In this document: positions 8,512-16,895 of the stretch, in pieces
Layout of the letters: each line of letters opens with the position of its first letter
How positions within the stretch are numbered: the first letter of the stretch is position 1
Assembly: GCA_905233895.1 (NCBI GenBank)
Contig: CAJOFL010000014.1
Span: 1-39,079, forward strand
Direction: 5' to 3'
DNA: 39,079 nt
From: an uncultured Bacteroidales bacterium
GTDB taxonomy: Bacteria; Bacteroidota; Bacteroidia; Bacteroidales; P3
Notes under the pieces: model-generated
Databases searched by the model: none
Told to the model about the DNA's origin: nothing
Seen by the model: only the letters and a program-made list of their open reading frames with translations
Translations under genes and position numbers: made by a program

Positions 8512-9492
8512 TTATTTTGCATGAGAGAGGCGGAGCAGTAATGGCAGATGGTCGCTTAGACCACCTTCATAGCGTGGGCCGACGTTGGTTCTTTTGGGGC
8601 GTTGTCCGGGGATGAGGGTCTCGTCGGTCAGCAGGTGGTCGTATTTCAGCAGTTTCAGTTTCAGCACAAGCCATGATTCGTTGGCAAGGAGGAACATATG
8701 GTCTATATAGCGCCATTGCCCCTGGTACTTGTGGCTGCCCCAATCTTTAGGCAGTCGCTGGGTAAGCAGCCGTATGCCGTCTGGATTGATGGAGTCTGAT
8801 CCGAATTCCATTCCTACGGCCAGTGCCTCCTCGCTGTCGGTGCTGTTCATGTCGCCCATGGCGATGATGGCGGCATCAGGATGTGTGTGCTTGAGCTCTA
8901 GCATTATGGCCCGAAGTGAACGAGCAATTTCAAGCCGGTGGGCATCGGCTTCGTCGCCACCCCGTTTCGAGGGCCAGTGGTTTATCAACAAGCAGATGGA
9001 GTCGCCTTCGGCAGTAACTCCTTCGACCACCAATATGTCGCGTGTAAAGAACCCTTTAGTGCTGTCGCTCATACTTACGGGTCGCGAGGCGGTGACAGTG
9101 AATTGGTCGGCGCGGTAGATGAGTGCACAATCGATGCCACGCCTATCGGGCGAGTCATAATGCACGTAACGGTAGGGTACTTGCGCCAGCGGCGTTCCCT
9201 GGCAGAGTTCGCGCAGCACATACTTATTCTCCACCTCGGCGAGACCTACCACGTCGGGCAGGTCCATCATGGCGAGGGTCTTATATAGGCCTTGCAACTT
9301 TGAATCCAGTTTGCGACGAGTCCAATGGCGGTCGCCATGTGGTGTGAACTCGTCGTCGTTGGTGTGTGGGTCGTCGCGGGTATCGAAGAGGTTCTCTACG
9401 TTCCACCATGCGGCTGTGAAAACCTGCGACGGCTCTTGCGATATGGCTACCGATGGCATCGCTACGAGCAGTAAAACGAGGATATACCTCAT
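8512..9492 (-). CDS. Secreted endonuclease/exonuclease/phosphatase (EEP) family protein
   Basis: A 326-residue protein with an N-terminal signal peptide (about 1-18, cut near AIS/QEP) and an EEP fold like that of DNase I and inositol phosphatases. Visible conserved sites are WWNVENLFD (Asn), GLAEVEN (metal-binding Glu), YDSPDRRGID, LLINHWPSKRGG (His), MGDMNSTDSE and the final SDHLPLL (catalytic His). It probably hydrolyses phosphodiesters or phosphate esters in the periplasm; nuclease or lipid/sugar phosphatase activity cannot be told apart. Its ATG overlaps the end of the EF-hand gene by four bases, so the two are translationally coupled. Confidence 0.87.
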   Translation of the reverse strand: MRYILVLLLVAMPSVAISQEPSQVFTAAWWNVENLFDTRDDPHTNDDEFTPHGDRHWTRRKLDSKLQGLYKTLAMMDLPDVVGLAEVENKYVLRELCQGTPLAQVPYRYVHYDSPDRRGIDCALIYRADQFTVTASRPVSMSDSTKGFFTRDILVVEGVTAEGDSICLLINHWPSKRGGDEADAHRLEIARSLRAIMLELKHTHPDAAIIAMGDMNSTDSEEALAVGMEFGSDSINPDGIRLLTQRLPKDWGSHKYQGQWRYIDHMFLLANESWLVLKLKLLKYDHLLTDETLIPGQRPKRTNVGPRYEGGLSDHLPLLLRLSHAK

Positions 9493-11543
9493 TCGGCGGG
9501 CATTACCTCGGCGGGTGCTTCTATGGCCAGTGTGTCGGCAGGCAGGCTGTCGGTAACGACGCTGTCCTCGACGGCTTCAGCCACAGGCTCTTCAACGGGT
9601 TTGGGCTGCCACGGCCAGCGGTGTCCAATGAGTTTGAATCCCACGATGAAGATGACAGCCAGCACTAGCAGCCAGCAGAGGATGCGGCGCCAGAGCGGTG
9701 GTTTCTTGTCGGCGAAGGGGTCGGCGGCTACAACCTTGGGATATTTGGCCATCGAAGTGAGGGTCTTGCCGAAGGTGGTGTTGACCTTCACGTCGCTGTT
9801 GATGGCCCATCCGTTGGCGTTGAGCACGGGTCCGAGGTTACGCTTTCTTAACTTGAGCCATGCGAGTAGCATTGAAGGACCGCTGATGAGGATGATGACG
9901 GCGGCCACAAGTAAAATCACGTTGTACCATTTTGCCACCACGAAGCTTCCAAGCATACCTAATGCGGCACCGATGGCGCCGAATGCCAAGCCGATGGCGG
10001 CGAAGATACCGGCGAACTTGGCAATGTCGAATGGTGCGGCTGCTTTCTTCTCGCCTGCAGCGCCATCCTCAGGTTTGGCAGTGAGGTTTGTGCTGGCGGT
10101 ATCGGCCTTAGAGGTCATTTCGTCAAACTGCTTGCTCTCTTTCTCAGAGGCGCTCTTGGTGATTTTATCAGTTACCCAGTTGCCGAACTTGCGGTATGGG
10201 CTCCAGAATGCCTGACGCACGGAGATGGGATTGTCAACTATCTTGGTGATGGTGGCATCCCAGTCCTGACCGCTACGGTCGTAGAAGATGGCGTTCTTGC
10301 CCTCGTGGAGACCACCAATCTCGCCGTCGGTGAGGGCGGCCACGATATCCATCTGGGCGCCTCCGCTTTTGGCTACACAATGGCAGTAGATGAGATACAT
10401 ACCGCTCTTGCCGGCTGTGGCGGTACTCTTGCCCATGTCGCTTACTTTCACGCATAACTCGCAGCAGCGCTGATCGATATAGAGTTTGCCGGCTTGGAAC
10501 ACTGCCAAGTTATTGTCGTCACGGCGGTAGAAGTCTTTGAACACTACGTAATTGTGCAGCAATGTGAAGTAGTCGCGGCAGTAACGCAACAGGCGTTCCA
10601 CTGGTTCGATGGCGGCGGCGTGTTCAGTTACCTGAGCTGCAATGGTTTCATTCATGGCGGTTTCGCCGGCGGTCTTCCAGGCAGTGTAGGCGTCGACCTT
10701 GGCTACGATGGCGCTCCATTCCTCTTCGCTCATTGTTTCCTTGTCCTGCAGTTCAGGCACGGCTGCCACTAAGGCTGCCATTTGGGCTTGCCAGGCAGGG
10801 TTTATACCTTGCTTGAGGGGCATCAGAGCCTCTTTCGATGGTCTGGCTAAGGGGTAGGTTCCAATCTCAGCCACGTTTGCAGCCAGGTCGCTTCCGCTGA
10901 TGGCGGCTATCTTCTCCACCTGCACGTCGAGGGCAGGTGCGGCCTCCTCGTCGAACTGCACCAGTTTACAGCGCATGAACCAGTCGGCTAGTTTTTCGCG
11001 TACGGCGTTCACGGCCGTTTCGGCGGCATCGCTTCCTTCTCCATAAGGCGGCTCGTAGGGTTCGCTATCCTCGGCTTTGTATTCATTTTTGCACTTTTCT
11101 TCATAGATGGCCATGTATTCGTTTACATCAGCCAGCGTGATGGCTTCCTTCTGCAGGCCCAGTTTGCCGAGAATCATTTTGGCTGCCTCGAGTACCTTCA
11201 TACCCTCCTCAGTGTTGTTGCATACGGCGCCGAATTCAATATTGTCGTTGCCTTCGAGCAGGTAGTCCATGTCCACCAGTACGTTGCGCAGCCACTTTGC
11301 GGCGGCTATCACTTCGTGTACACGTATTTTGCCGTCTTTGTCAGCATCCAGCAGGGCGAGTGTTTTCTCGTCGAACTCCAGCCCTTTCACGGGGCAGCTG
11401 AGTACGGTCCACAGTTTCTGGTCCAGCTCGTCGAGATGTGCAATGTCTTCGCCGGTTTCGATGTTAACGCGCGTCACGCCGCCAACGGTGCTGAACTTCC
11501 AGTCGTAGCCGCTCGGGGTAATTAGGTTAGAAATATTTGCCAT
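9489..11543 (-). CDS. Membrane protein with N-terminal EF-hand, unknown function
   Basis: A 684-residue protein not assigned to a named function. Residues 66-77 (DADKDGKIRVHE) form a canonical EF-hand calcium loop. The next roughly 400 residues are mainly helical, with no other motif recognised. Hydrophobic segments follow at about 515-540 (FAGIFAAIGLAFGAIGAALG), 545-570 (NVILLVAAVIILISGPSMLL) and 630-650 (ILCWLLVLAVIFIVGFKL), and the C-terminal tail is acidic and proline-rich (about 655-684). There is no signal peptide, so the large N-terminal part is probably cytoplasmic. It precedes and overlaps the secreted EEP gene, so the two may act together. Confidence 0.75.
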   Translation of the reverse strand: MANISNLITPSGYDWKFSTVGGVTRVNIETGEDIAHLDELDQKLWTVLSCPVKGLEFDEKTLALLDADKDGKIRVHEVIAAAKWLRNVLVDMDYLLEGNDNIEFGAVCNNTEEGMKVLEAAKMILGKLGLQKEAITLADVNEYMAIYEEKCKNEYKAEDSEPYEPPYGEGSDAAETAVNAVREKLADWFMRCKLVQFDEEAAPALDVQVEKIAAISGSDLAANVAEIGTYPLARPSKEALMPLKQGINPAWQAQMAALVAAVPELQDKETMSEEEWSAIVAKVDAYTAWKTAGETAMNETIAAQVTEHAAAIEPVERLLRYCRDYFTLLHNYVVFKDFYRRDDNNLAVFQAGKLYIDQRCCELCVKVSDMGKSTATAGKSGMYLIYCHCVAKSGGAQMDIVAALTDGEIGGLHEGKNAIFYDRSGQDWDATITKIVDNPISVRQAFWSPYRKFGNWVTDKITKSASEKESKQFDEMTSKADTASTNLTAKPEDGAAGEKKAAAPFDIAKFAGIFAAIGLAFGAIGAALGMLGSFVVAKWYNVILLVAAVIILISGPSMLLAWLKLRKRNLGPVLNANGWAINSDVKVNTTFGKTLTSMAKYPKVVAADPFADKKPPLWRRILCWLLVLAVIFIVGFKLIGHRWPWQPKPVEEPVAEAVEDSVVTDSLPADTLAIEAPAEVMPAE

Positions 11544-11707
11544 AATGTGTTTTTGTTTTTAATTTTGATGATATTAACGTGGTAATTCTGTTTTTATTGT
11601 ATATCTCGCCAATATAATTTCAACGCTGTTTTACTTCGGTTGCGATAACTGTTATGTAAATACAAGTTGCTGATAAGACGTTAATTGCGACTTTATTTAA
11701 CATTTTG

Positions 11708-11740
11708 TTTTGCGTTTTTGCATTTTTATTTATAATTTTG
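11708..11740 (+). promoter_or_regulatory. Promoter for the gene at 11754
   Basis: TTTTG at 11708-11712 and TAATTTTG at 11733-11740 are 20 bases apart, matching the Bacteroidetes promoter. Transcription would start about ten bases before the ATG at 11754. The rest of the divergent gap 11544-11700 is AT-rich, with no clear promoter for the minus-strand gene. Confidence 0.65.
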
Positions 11741-11753
11741 CAACGGAATTAAT

Positions 11754-12533
11754 ATGCAGATTATGAACTACCACGAACAAGAAGAGCGCCTTTTCGACCA
11801 GTGGGCTCGGCGCGCCCGCAAGCTCCGCGAAAGTGACGAAATCACCAAAGACGGCTTGCTTTACCGCGGCGAACTTTGGTTTGACGGCTTTAATCAGGTG
11901 TGCCGCCCGGCTGACGAGGAGCAGCTTTGGGCCGACGCCGGTATGCGGATGCTGGTGATGACCCGCGAGTTGAACGAGGACGACGGATGGGATATCCGTG
12001 CCGAGAGCGGCCGTGTGCCTAGCCCGCGTCTTACCTGCCGCACCGCCCAGCGTTTCTTCCCTAACCTCGAATTGTGGGTCTACGGCCTGATGAATATCCC
12101 CGACCGCAAGGCGATGCCCTTCTCCAAGGCCGACAACGCCACCCGTCTGCAGGGCTTCTACGAGAACGCCCCCATCGCTCGCGTCAACTGCAAGAAACAG
12201 CCCGACGTCCACACGGCCAGCAACACCGTGATGCAGAAGTACCTTAAGGACTATGCCGACCTCATTGCCGAGCAGGTAAAGCTCTATGATGCCGACGTCA
12301 TACTCTGTGTCGGTGGGCAGGGAGTGATGGTCAAGTTCCTGCAGGAGAACGTCTATCGCGATATGGAGCAGGTGAACGACCATGTGTGGTACTCGCCGTC
12401 GGCCAACGTGGCTGCTGTCAAGCAGTATCATCCCAACTATAATGTCTACTCCCGTAAGGATATGTACGATAGTATGATGCGCGACTATCAGGCCTTCCTC
12501 AAATCCACTCCCGCCTTCCCCCGCCAGCGATAA
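11754..12533 (+). CDS. Cytosolic protein of unknown function, possibly uracil-DNA-glycosylase-like fold
   Basis: A 259-residue soluble protein without signal or membrane segments. Its pattern (GELWFDGF, then MRMLVMTRELNEDDGW, ILCVGGQG near 180 and SANVAAVKQYHPNY near 225) recalls the layout of the uracil-DNA-glycosylase-like superfamily: a first strand and loop, a central VGxG-like strand, and a late His-Pro loop. The match is by pattern only; the catalytic residues of classical UDGs are not evident, so the assignment is weak. A start at ATG 11763 is also possible. It is followed by a short T-rich segment and then the secreted protein at 12611. Confidence 0.45.
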   Translation: MQIMNYHEQEERLFDQWARRARKLRESDEITKDGLLYRGELWFDGFNQVCRPADEEQLWADAGMRMLVMTRELNEDDGWDIRAESGRVPSPRLTCRTAQRFFPNLELWVYGLMNIPDRKAMPFSKADNATRLQGFYENAPIARVNCKKQPDVHTASNTVMQKYLKDYADLIAEQVKLYDADVILCVGGQGVMVKFLQENVYRDMEQVNDHVWYSPSANVAAVKQYHPNYNVYSRKDMYDSMMRDYQAFLKSTPAFPRQR

Positions 12534-12610
12534 TCCTGAAAATTTTTTCCGGGTGATGTAGACTTTTGCCGAAAAGGTGGTTATTAGTTAGTATAGAAAA
12601 CGACAATCAG

Positions 12611-12991
12611 ATGAAGTTGGCGAAACATATAATGATGGTGATTCTTGCCGCTGCCGCTTTCGGCATCCCAGCTTGTACGCAGGCTCAGGATTCCGTCGGC
12701 CGCGAGCGGATGGAGAAGATGGAATATGTTGCCGACTCGACACCTGGGTTGCGGGAATATATCCACATCTTTTACGGCGATTGCTGCGGACTTGCCTATT
12801 TCGGCCCCGAATTCCATGTGGAGTATGTCGAGGGCTATTTCTTGAGTAGAAGTGTTCTTTGGTTTCCCGAAACCTTGTTGGAAAAATACCTTGGAAAGAA
12901 GTACTGCTGGCGCCTGCCGTATGGTGTGGAAGTCGTGAGGCGAGCCGGCAGGAAAGTAGTGAAAGAGTATAGGCATAACGATGATTACTAA
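12611..12991 (+). CDS. Small exported protein of unknown function
   Basis: The start is placed at ATG 12611 rather than 12566 because it opens directly into a signal sequence (MKLAKHIMMVILAAAAFGIPACTQAQ). IPAC may be a lipobox, which would make it a 126-residue lipoprotein precursor; cleavage after TQA by signal peptidase I is the alternative. The mature part is about 100 residues, with Tyr, Trp and paired cysteines (YGDCCGLAYFG), and no family was recognised. It lies 22 bases before the barrel gene at 13014 in the same orientation and may head the operon that contains the five paralogs. A poor promoter-like GACTTTTG lies near 12563. Confidence 0.6.
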   Translation: MKLAKHIMMVILAAAAFGIPACTQAQDSVGRERMEKMEYVADSTPGLREYIHIFYGDCCGLAYFGPEFHVEYVEGYFLSRSVLWFPETLLEKYLGKKYCWRLPYGVEVVRRAGRKVVKEYRHNDDY

Positions 12992-13013
12992 ACTAATATC
13001 AATACATAAAACA

Positions 13014-13826
13014 ATGAAAAGAACACTTATTCTTGCGGCACTCATGGCTTTTGGTGCCATAGTTAATGCACAAATGACCTATCGCGTGGTCTACATCCCC
13101 GGCGACGGAGAACACCAGTTTGGTTTCAACCTTGCCCCTTCTTTCGGCTCGCAGCATCTCGGTGTCGGTGCCGAAGGTGTCGATGCTTTGACAAACAACA
13201 CGTTTTCATATAATGTCGACGGAATGATGACGAATATCATGGGTGTGAGTCTCGGTATGTTCTATGGCTACGAGACTGTCGATCATACTCTCAATTGGGG
13301 CAACTATGTGTCGCTGGCCTATGGGGTGAACCCCTTTTCCGGCGAGGTGACGTTGACCCACAATGGGGTGTCGGAGAAACATGAGGTTTCACTTCTCTCC
13401 CAGCAGGTCCAGCTGCATTTCAATCCCTTCCTGGCCTATCGCATCAACAACCAGCTTTCCGTCAGCCTCGGTGTGGGACTCTGCTTTGCCCCGATGCTTC
13501 CCAGCAAGGTGACGGTCGACGGACAGGCCATGCAGAAATCGGCCGACGCCGAAACCTCAATTCTCATGTCGCTGCTCAACTCCTACTTGGATGGCAACGC
13601 AGGTGTGAAATATTGGTTTTCCGACGATATGTATGTCGGCCTCCGTTTGCAGTACGCCTTTATCAACGCGCTCAGCATCTTCGGCGACGCGGATTCGGAC
13701 GACGAGGAAGTGCTCGAGCACGCCAACGGTTCCGTGAAGTTCAACCTCGACGAAGGCACCGGCCGATACACCATTCTCCCAGTGAACCACATCCAGGCAG
13801 TGCTCTCTGTCGGCTTTGTATGGTAA
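13014..13826 (+). CDS. Outer-membrane beta-barrel protein
   Basis: A 270-residue protein, started at ATG 13014 because this gives a clean signal peptide (MKRTLILAALMAFGAIVNA, cut before QMTYR); the frame is open from 12981. The mature chain alternates polar and aromatic residues (HQFGFNLAPSFGSQHLGV, GMFYGYETVDHTL, VQLHFNPFLAYRINNQLSV, YVGLRLQYAFINAL) and ends in VLSVGFVW, an aromatic C-terminal strand typical of outer-membrane barrels. An acidic loop (GDADSDDEEVLEH) is present near 225. The stop codon is one base from the start of paralog 1, which suggests a shared operon and possibly joint function. Confidence 0.75.
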   Translation: MKRTLILAALMAFGAIVNAQMTYRVVYIPGDGEHQFGFNLAPSFGSQHLGVGAEGVDALTNNTFSYNVDGMMTNIMGVSLGMFYGYETVDHTLNWGNYVSLAYGVNPFSGEVTLTHNGVSEKHEVSLLSQQVQLHFNPFLAYRINNQLSVSLGVGLCFAPMLPSKVTVDGQAMQKSADAETSILMSLLNSYLDGNAGVKYWFSDDMYVGLRLQYAFINALSIFGDADSDDEEVLEHANGSVKFNLDEGTGRYTILPVNHIQAVLSVGFVW

Positions 13827-13827
13827 A

Positions 13828-14583
13828 ATGTATAGAGGTAAGGATATATGCAATGAGTTAAAGACGGTGCGTCGCCGTATCGCCGAGGAGAATGATATCC
13901 CTTTGGAGATACAGGAGTGTACCTACAAGGGCGAGTGTCGCGGAACTTGCCCGCGCTGCGAGGCGGAGGTGCGGTATCTGGAGAATGCCCTTGCCGACCG
14001 CTTGCGGCTCGGAAAGGTGGCTACAGTCGCGGGTCTCGCGTTGGGCCTCTCAGTTACTGCTAACCAGGCACAGGCGCAGACGCCTATCGACACGCTTCCC
14101 AACCAGCAGGACAAGAACATCCAGCAGATGGGTTGCATCAAGGGCTCGGTGAGAAACGTTAAGACCCATGAACCAGAGCCGTTTGCCAGCGTGGTGATAT
14201 ACAAGGATAGTGTGCAGTATGCGGCTGCGGTTACCGACTTCGATGGTGTGTTTAAGTTTCTGGTGCCACCTGGGAAATACGACCTAAGTATGAGGACCTT
14301 TGGCTTTGAGAGAGTAATTCGTAGAGGAATCCACGTGAAATCGACAGGTTTTACTGTTGTGGATATTGAAGCTTTCCCGATTAAGATGCCGGGCGACTCG
14401 GTTGAGGTTAGGGAAGTGCCAGTCATCCAGGTGGGAGGAATTGAATCCGGACGGAAACTTACAGAGGAAGATATAGAGAATATGCCGTCGAACTCGCTCG
14501 ACAGTCAGTATAACGACCCCAATCCCGCCTTTCCCCCTCACGAGCATCTGGAGATAGAAGGCGTAAAGGTTCATGTCAGATAA
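13828..14583 (+). CDS. Paralog 1: Cys-rich N-terminal domain, internal signal sequence, carboxypeptidase-regulatory-like domain
   Basis: A 251-residue protein. ATG 13828 is chosen over 13816 because it aligns with the starts of its four paralogs. Residues 1-60 are the shared domain: YRGKDICNELK, a basic helix, NDIPLEI, then Cys31, 37, 41 and 44 (C-x5-C-x3-C-x2-C), and VRYLENALA. Residues 61-83 resemble a signal peptide (GKVATVAGLALGLSVTA, then NQAQA). Residues about 102-187 are a CarboxypepD_reg-like sandwich (GSVRNVKTHEPEPFASVVI, TDFDGVFKF). The segment GRKLTEEDIENMPSNSLDS resembles the region before the plug of some Bacteroidetes TonB-dependent receptors, but no barrel follows. The protein ends in LEIEGVKVHVR. 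Function is unknown. Confidence 0.85.
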   Translation: MYRGKDICNELKTVRRRIAEENDIPLEIQECTYKGECRGTCPRCEAEVRYLENALADRLRLGKVATVAGLALGLSVTANQAQAQTPIDTLPNQQDKNIQQMGCIKGSVRNVKTHEPEPFASVVIYKDSVQYAAAVTDFDGVFKFLVPPGKYDLSMRTFGFERVIRRGIHVKSTGFTVVDIEAFPIKMPGDSVEVREVPVIQVGGIESGRKLTEEDIENMPSNSLDSQYNDPNPAFPPHEHLEIEGVKVHVR

Positions 14584-14587
14584 GAAT

Positions 14588-15298
14588 ATGACACGAGGCA
14601 GAAATATATGCAACCAGCTAAAGGCGGTGCGCCGCCGTATCGCCGAGGAGAATGATATCCCCTTGGAGATAAAGGAGTGTACCTACAAAGGTGAGTGCAA
14701 GGGTACCTGCCCACGATGCGAGGCGGAGGTGCAGTATTTGGAGAGCGAGCTGGAGAAGCGCATACGGGTGGGTAAGGTCGCTACAGTTGCGGGCCTTGCG
14801 GTTACCCTCGCTGCCTGCGGCTCGGGAACGACCAATGCTGTTGCTGATACCGGTAATGTCGTTGAGGGTCAAGATACAACAGAGTTGTACAAAGACGATA
14901 GCCTAATCCCGCCACCACCTGATCCTCCGCACGACACCCTGCCGCTGCTGGGTATGGTCGATGAGGGCTTTGTGGTCGACACGTTAGGTATGAGGGATGC
15001 CGACCTTGAGTACCTGAAGGATGCCGAACCGATACCGGAGGATTGCAACGACAATACCTCCTCGTGCAATCCGTTGGACGATCATGATGTTACTTTGAGA
15101 GGCGAGAGTGGCGCGGTGGTAGTCTCAAGTGGCCCTATTTGGAGGAAACACCATTCAAAGGTGATTGTGCCGCAATCTACAAACGAGAAATACGATAAGA
15201 ACGCCAAGAGGGACAACTACCGAGCGCAACCAGGGCCAGTAGTTACGGTCGACGAGGTCGATGGAAAGAAAGTTATAAGCAATGAACAGCAGAGGTAA
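14588..15298 (+). CDS. Paralog 2: Cys-rich N-terminal domain followed by a lipobox and a unique acidic region
   Basis: A 236-residue protein started at ATG 14588 (MTRGRNICNQLK) to match its paralogs; ATG 14573 would add five residues and overlap paralog 1. It has the shared domain with Cys8, 31, 37, 41 and 44. The hydrophobic segment then ends in VTLAACGSG, a good lipobox with Cys77, unlike the AxA-type ends of paralogs 1, 3 and 5. The remaining 160 residues are acidic and proline-rich (IPPPPDPPHDTLP) with no recognised domain. It alone lacks the LEIEGV-type tail and ends in KKVISNEQQR. The last 17 bases overlap the start of paralog 3. Confidence 0.82.
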   Translation: MTRGRNICNQLKAVRRRIAEENDIPLEIKECTYKGECKGTCPRCEAEVQYLESELEKRIRVGKVATVAGLAVTLAACGSGTTNAVADTGNVVEGQDTTELYKDDSLIPPPPDPPHDTLPLLGMVDEGFVVDTLGMRDADLEYLKDAEPIPEDCNDNTSSCNPLDDHDVTLRGESGAVVVSSGPIWRKHHSKVIVPQSTNEKYDKNAKRDNYRAQPGPVVTVDEVDGKKVISNEQQR

Positions 15299-15953
15299 AG
15301 ATATTTGTAACGAATTAAAAGCGGTGCGCCGCCGTATCGCCGAGGAGAACGATATCCCGCTTGTGATACCGGAATGTCCGCATAAGGGCCCCTGTCCGGG
15401 TACTTGCCCGCAATGCGAGAAAGAGTTGCGACAGTTGGAGTCGGCCCTTGCCAGCCGCTTGAGCGTTGGCAAGGTGGCTACCGTGGCTGGTTTGGCGTTG
15501 GCGCTGGCCGCCCCTGCCGCCGCGCAGGCCCGGGATACAGTGCCGCCCGTGCAGCAGCAGGTAACAGTGCAGAAGCCCGACAAGTTGTTCAAGGTGTGCG
15601 GCACCCTCCTCGACAGCAAGACGGAGGAACCACTGCCGTTTGCCTATGTTATTTTCTATGACAACGATAAGAATAGGGTGGCTGTGGGTTATACCGACTT
15701 CGATGGTTTGTTCAAAGTGGAACTCCCTGCCGGCGATTACAAGATGGAGATAAGGTCTGTGGGTTACTATACCTTTGAGCAACAAGTAAGCATTGCGAAA
15801 AAGACGGACCTTGGCGAAATATTGATTGAGTGTACTGCTACGATGTCAGAAGGTATTGTAATAGAATCTGAGAAGACACCGCTATTGGAGATTGACCCAT
15901 ACGGCAACTCGCAGCATCTGGAGATTGAAGGTGTACAGGTGAACGTAAAGTAG
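15282..15953 (+). CDS. Paralog 3: Cys-rich N-terminal domain, internal signal sequence, carboxypeptidase-regulatory-like domain
   Basis: A 223-residue protein. The shared domain begins MNSRGKDICNELK and carries the CPH-type cysteine motif (CPHKGPCPGTCPQC, Cys32, 38, 42, 45). The signal-like segment is GKVATVAGLALALAAPAAAQA, a textbook signal peptidase I site placed about 80 residues in. Residues about 105-190 form a CarboxypepD_reg-like domain (GTLLDSKTEEPLPFAYVIF, TDFDGLFKVELPAGDYKM). The chain ends LEIEGVQVNVK, as in paralogs 1 and 4. It overlaps paralog 2 by 17 bases and is followed seven bases later by paralog 4. Function is unknown. Confidence 0.85.
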   Translation: MNSRGKDICNELKAVRRRIAEENDIPLVIPECPHKGPCPGTCPQCEKELRQLESALASRLSVGKVATVAGLALALAAPAAAQARDTVPPVQQQVTVQKPDKLFKVCGTLLDSKTEEPLPFAYVIFYDNDKNRVAVGYTDFDGLFKVELPAGDYKMEIRSVGYYTFEQQVSIAKKTDLGEILIECTATMSEGIVIESEKTPLLEIDPYGNSQHLEIEGVQVNVK

Positions 15954-15960
15954 AAGCATT

Positions 15961-16890
15961 ATGTATAGGGGAAGGTCGATATGCAACCAGTTAAAAGTGG
16001 TCCGCCGCAAGATTGCGGAGGAGAATGACATCCCGCTGGAGATAAAGGAGTGTACCTACGAGGGTCCTTGTCGCGGCACTTGTCCGCGCTGCGAGGCGGA
16101 GGTGCGTTATCTTGAGAATGCCCTCGCCAGTCGCTTGCGGATGGGCAAAGTGGCTACTGTGGCCGGTGTGGCGCTGGGCCTAGCCTCCTGCGGCGGTAAT
16201 TCCAGCAAATCAGATACTTCCGATGTCGTCTATACCGGCGAGCCGCTGCCGCCGATAGAAGATATAGATACAGCCAAACACCTTGCCGATACCGCAAAGC
16301 CTATATGGCGCGATCCTGATTCGGACAGTTTGCTGGATATTAACGTCGGTGATATCGAGGTGATGAGCCTCGACGACACGTTGCCCGACTCCGATGCCTA
16401 TTATGAGGAGGGCGAGGTGTCTGTTGAGCCTCTGTATGGGATGATTGCAGAGGTTGATCCAGAGTTCCCAGGTGGAATGGAGGCTCTGTACAAGTATATT
16501 GCGGACAACCTCAAGTATCCCCAGTTGGCTTTGGAGAACAATATCCAGGGCAAAGTGTTTGTCACCTTTTTTGTTGAGAAGGATGGCAGCGTGAGCAATG
16601 TGCGCATTCTGCGCGACATCGGCGGCGGATGCGGCTTGGAGGCGAAGCGTGTGGTGGAGTCGATGCCCAAGTGGATTCCCGGCAAGCAGAGCGGCAAGGT
16701 GGTCCGCACGCAGTATAATCTCCCCATCAACTTCGTGCGCCCCGCCGACTACCAGCCCCTGCTTGAAGGTAGCGCTCCGGTACATATTTACGAGGATCAT
16801 TCCAAGGATATACGTGCCGACGAGGTGGTCGACCCCAACGCCCCAACCCAGCAGATGGAGATCGAGGGCGTTAAGGTGAAAGTTAAATAA
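15961..16890 (+). CDS. Paralog 4: Cys-rich N-terminal domain, lipobox, TonB C-terminal domain
   Basis: A 309-residue protein. The shared domain (MYRGRSICNQLK; Cys8, 31, 37, 41, 44) is followed by a hydrophobic segment ending LGLASCGGN, a lipobox with Cys77. After an acidic linker (80-160), residues about 166-260 are a TonB C-terminal domain (DPEFPGGMEALYKYIADNL, QGKVFVTFFVEKDGSV, MPKWIPGKQSGKVVRTQY). This domain normally contacts the TonB box of outer-membrane receptors. A usual TonB has an N-terminal inner-membrane anchor; here the sequence instead suggests a lipid anchor if the lipobox is used. The tail is MEIEGVKVKVK. Automatic annotation would probably call it an energy transducer, and that role is not proven. 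Confidence 0.87.
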   Translation: MYRGRSICNQLKVVRRKIAEENDIPLEIKECTYEGPCRGTCPRCEAEVRYLENALASRLRMGKVATVAGVALGLASCGGNSSKSDTSDVVYTGEPLPPIEDIDTAKHLADTAKPIWRDPDSDSLLDINVGDIEVMSLDDTLPDSDAYYEEGEVSVEPLYGMIAEVDPEFPGGMEALYKYIADNLKYPQLALENNIQGKVFVTFFVEKDGSVSNVRILRDIGGGCGLEAKRVVESMPKWIPGKQSGKVVRTQYNLPINFVRPADYQPLLEGSAPVHIYEDHSKDIRADEVVDPNAPTQQMEIEGVKVKVK

Positions 16891-16895
16891 GATAT

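Noticed and set aside
15961..16890. Calling paralog 4 simply TonB
   Set aside because: Only the C-terminal third is TonB-like; the first third is the shared cysteine domain and the anchor looks like a lipobox.
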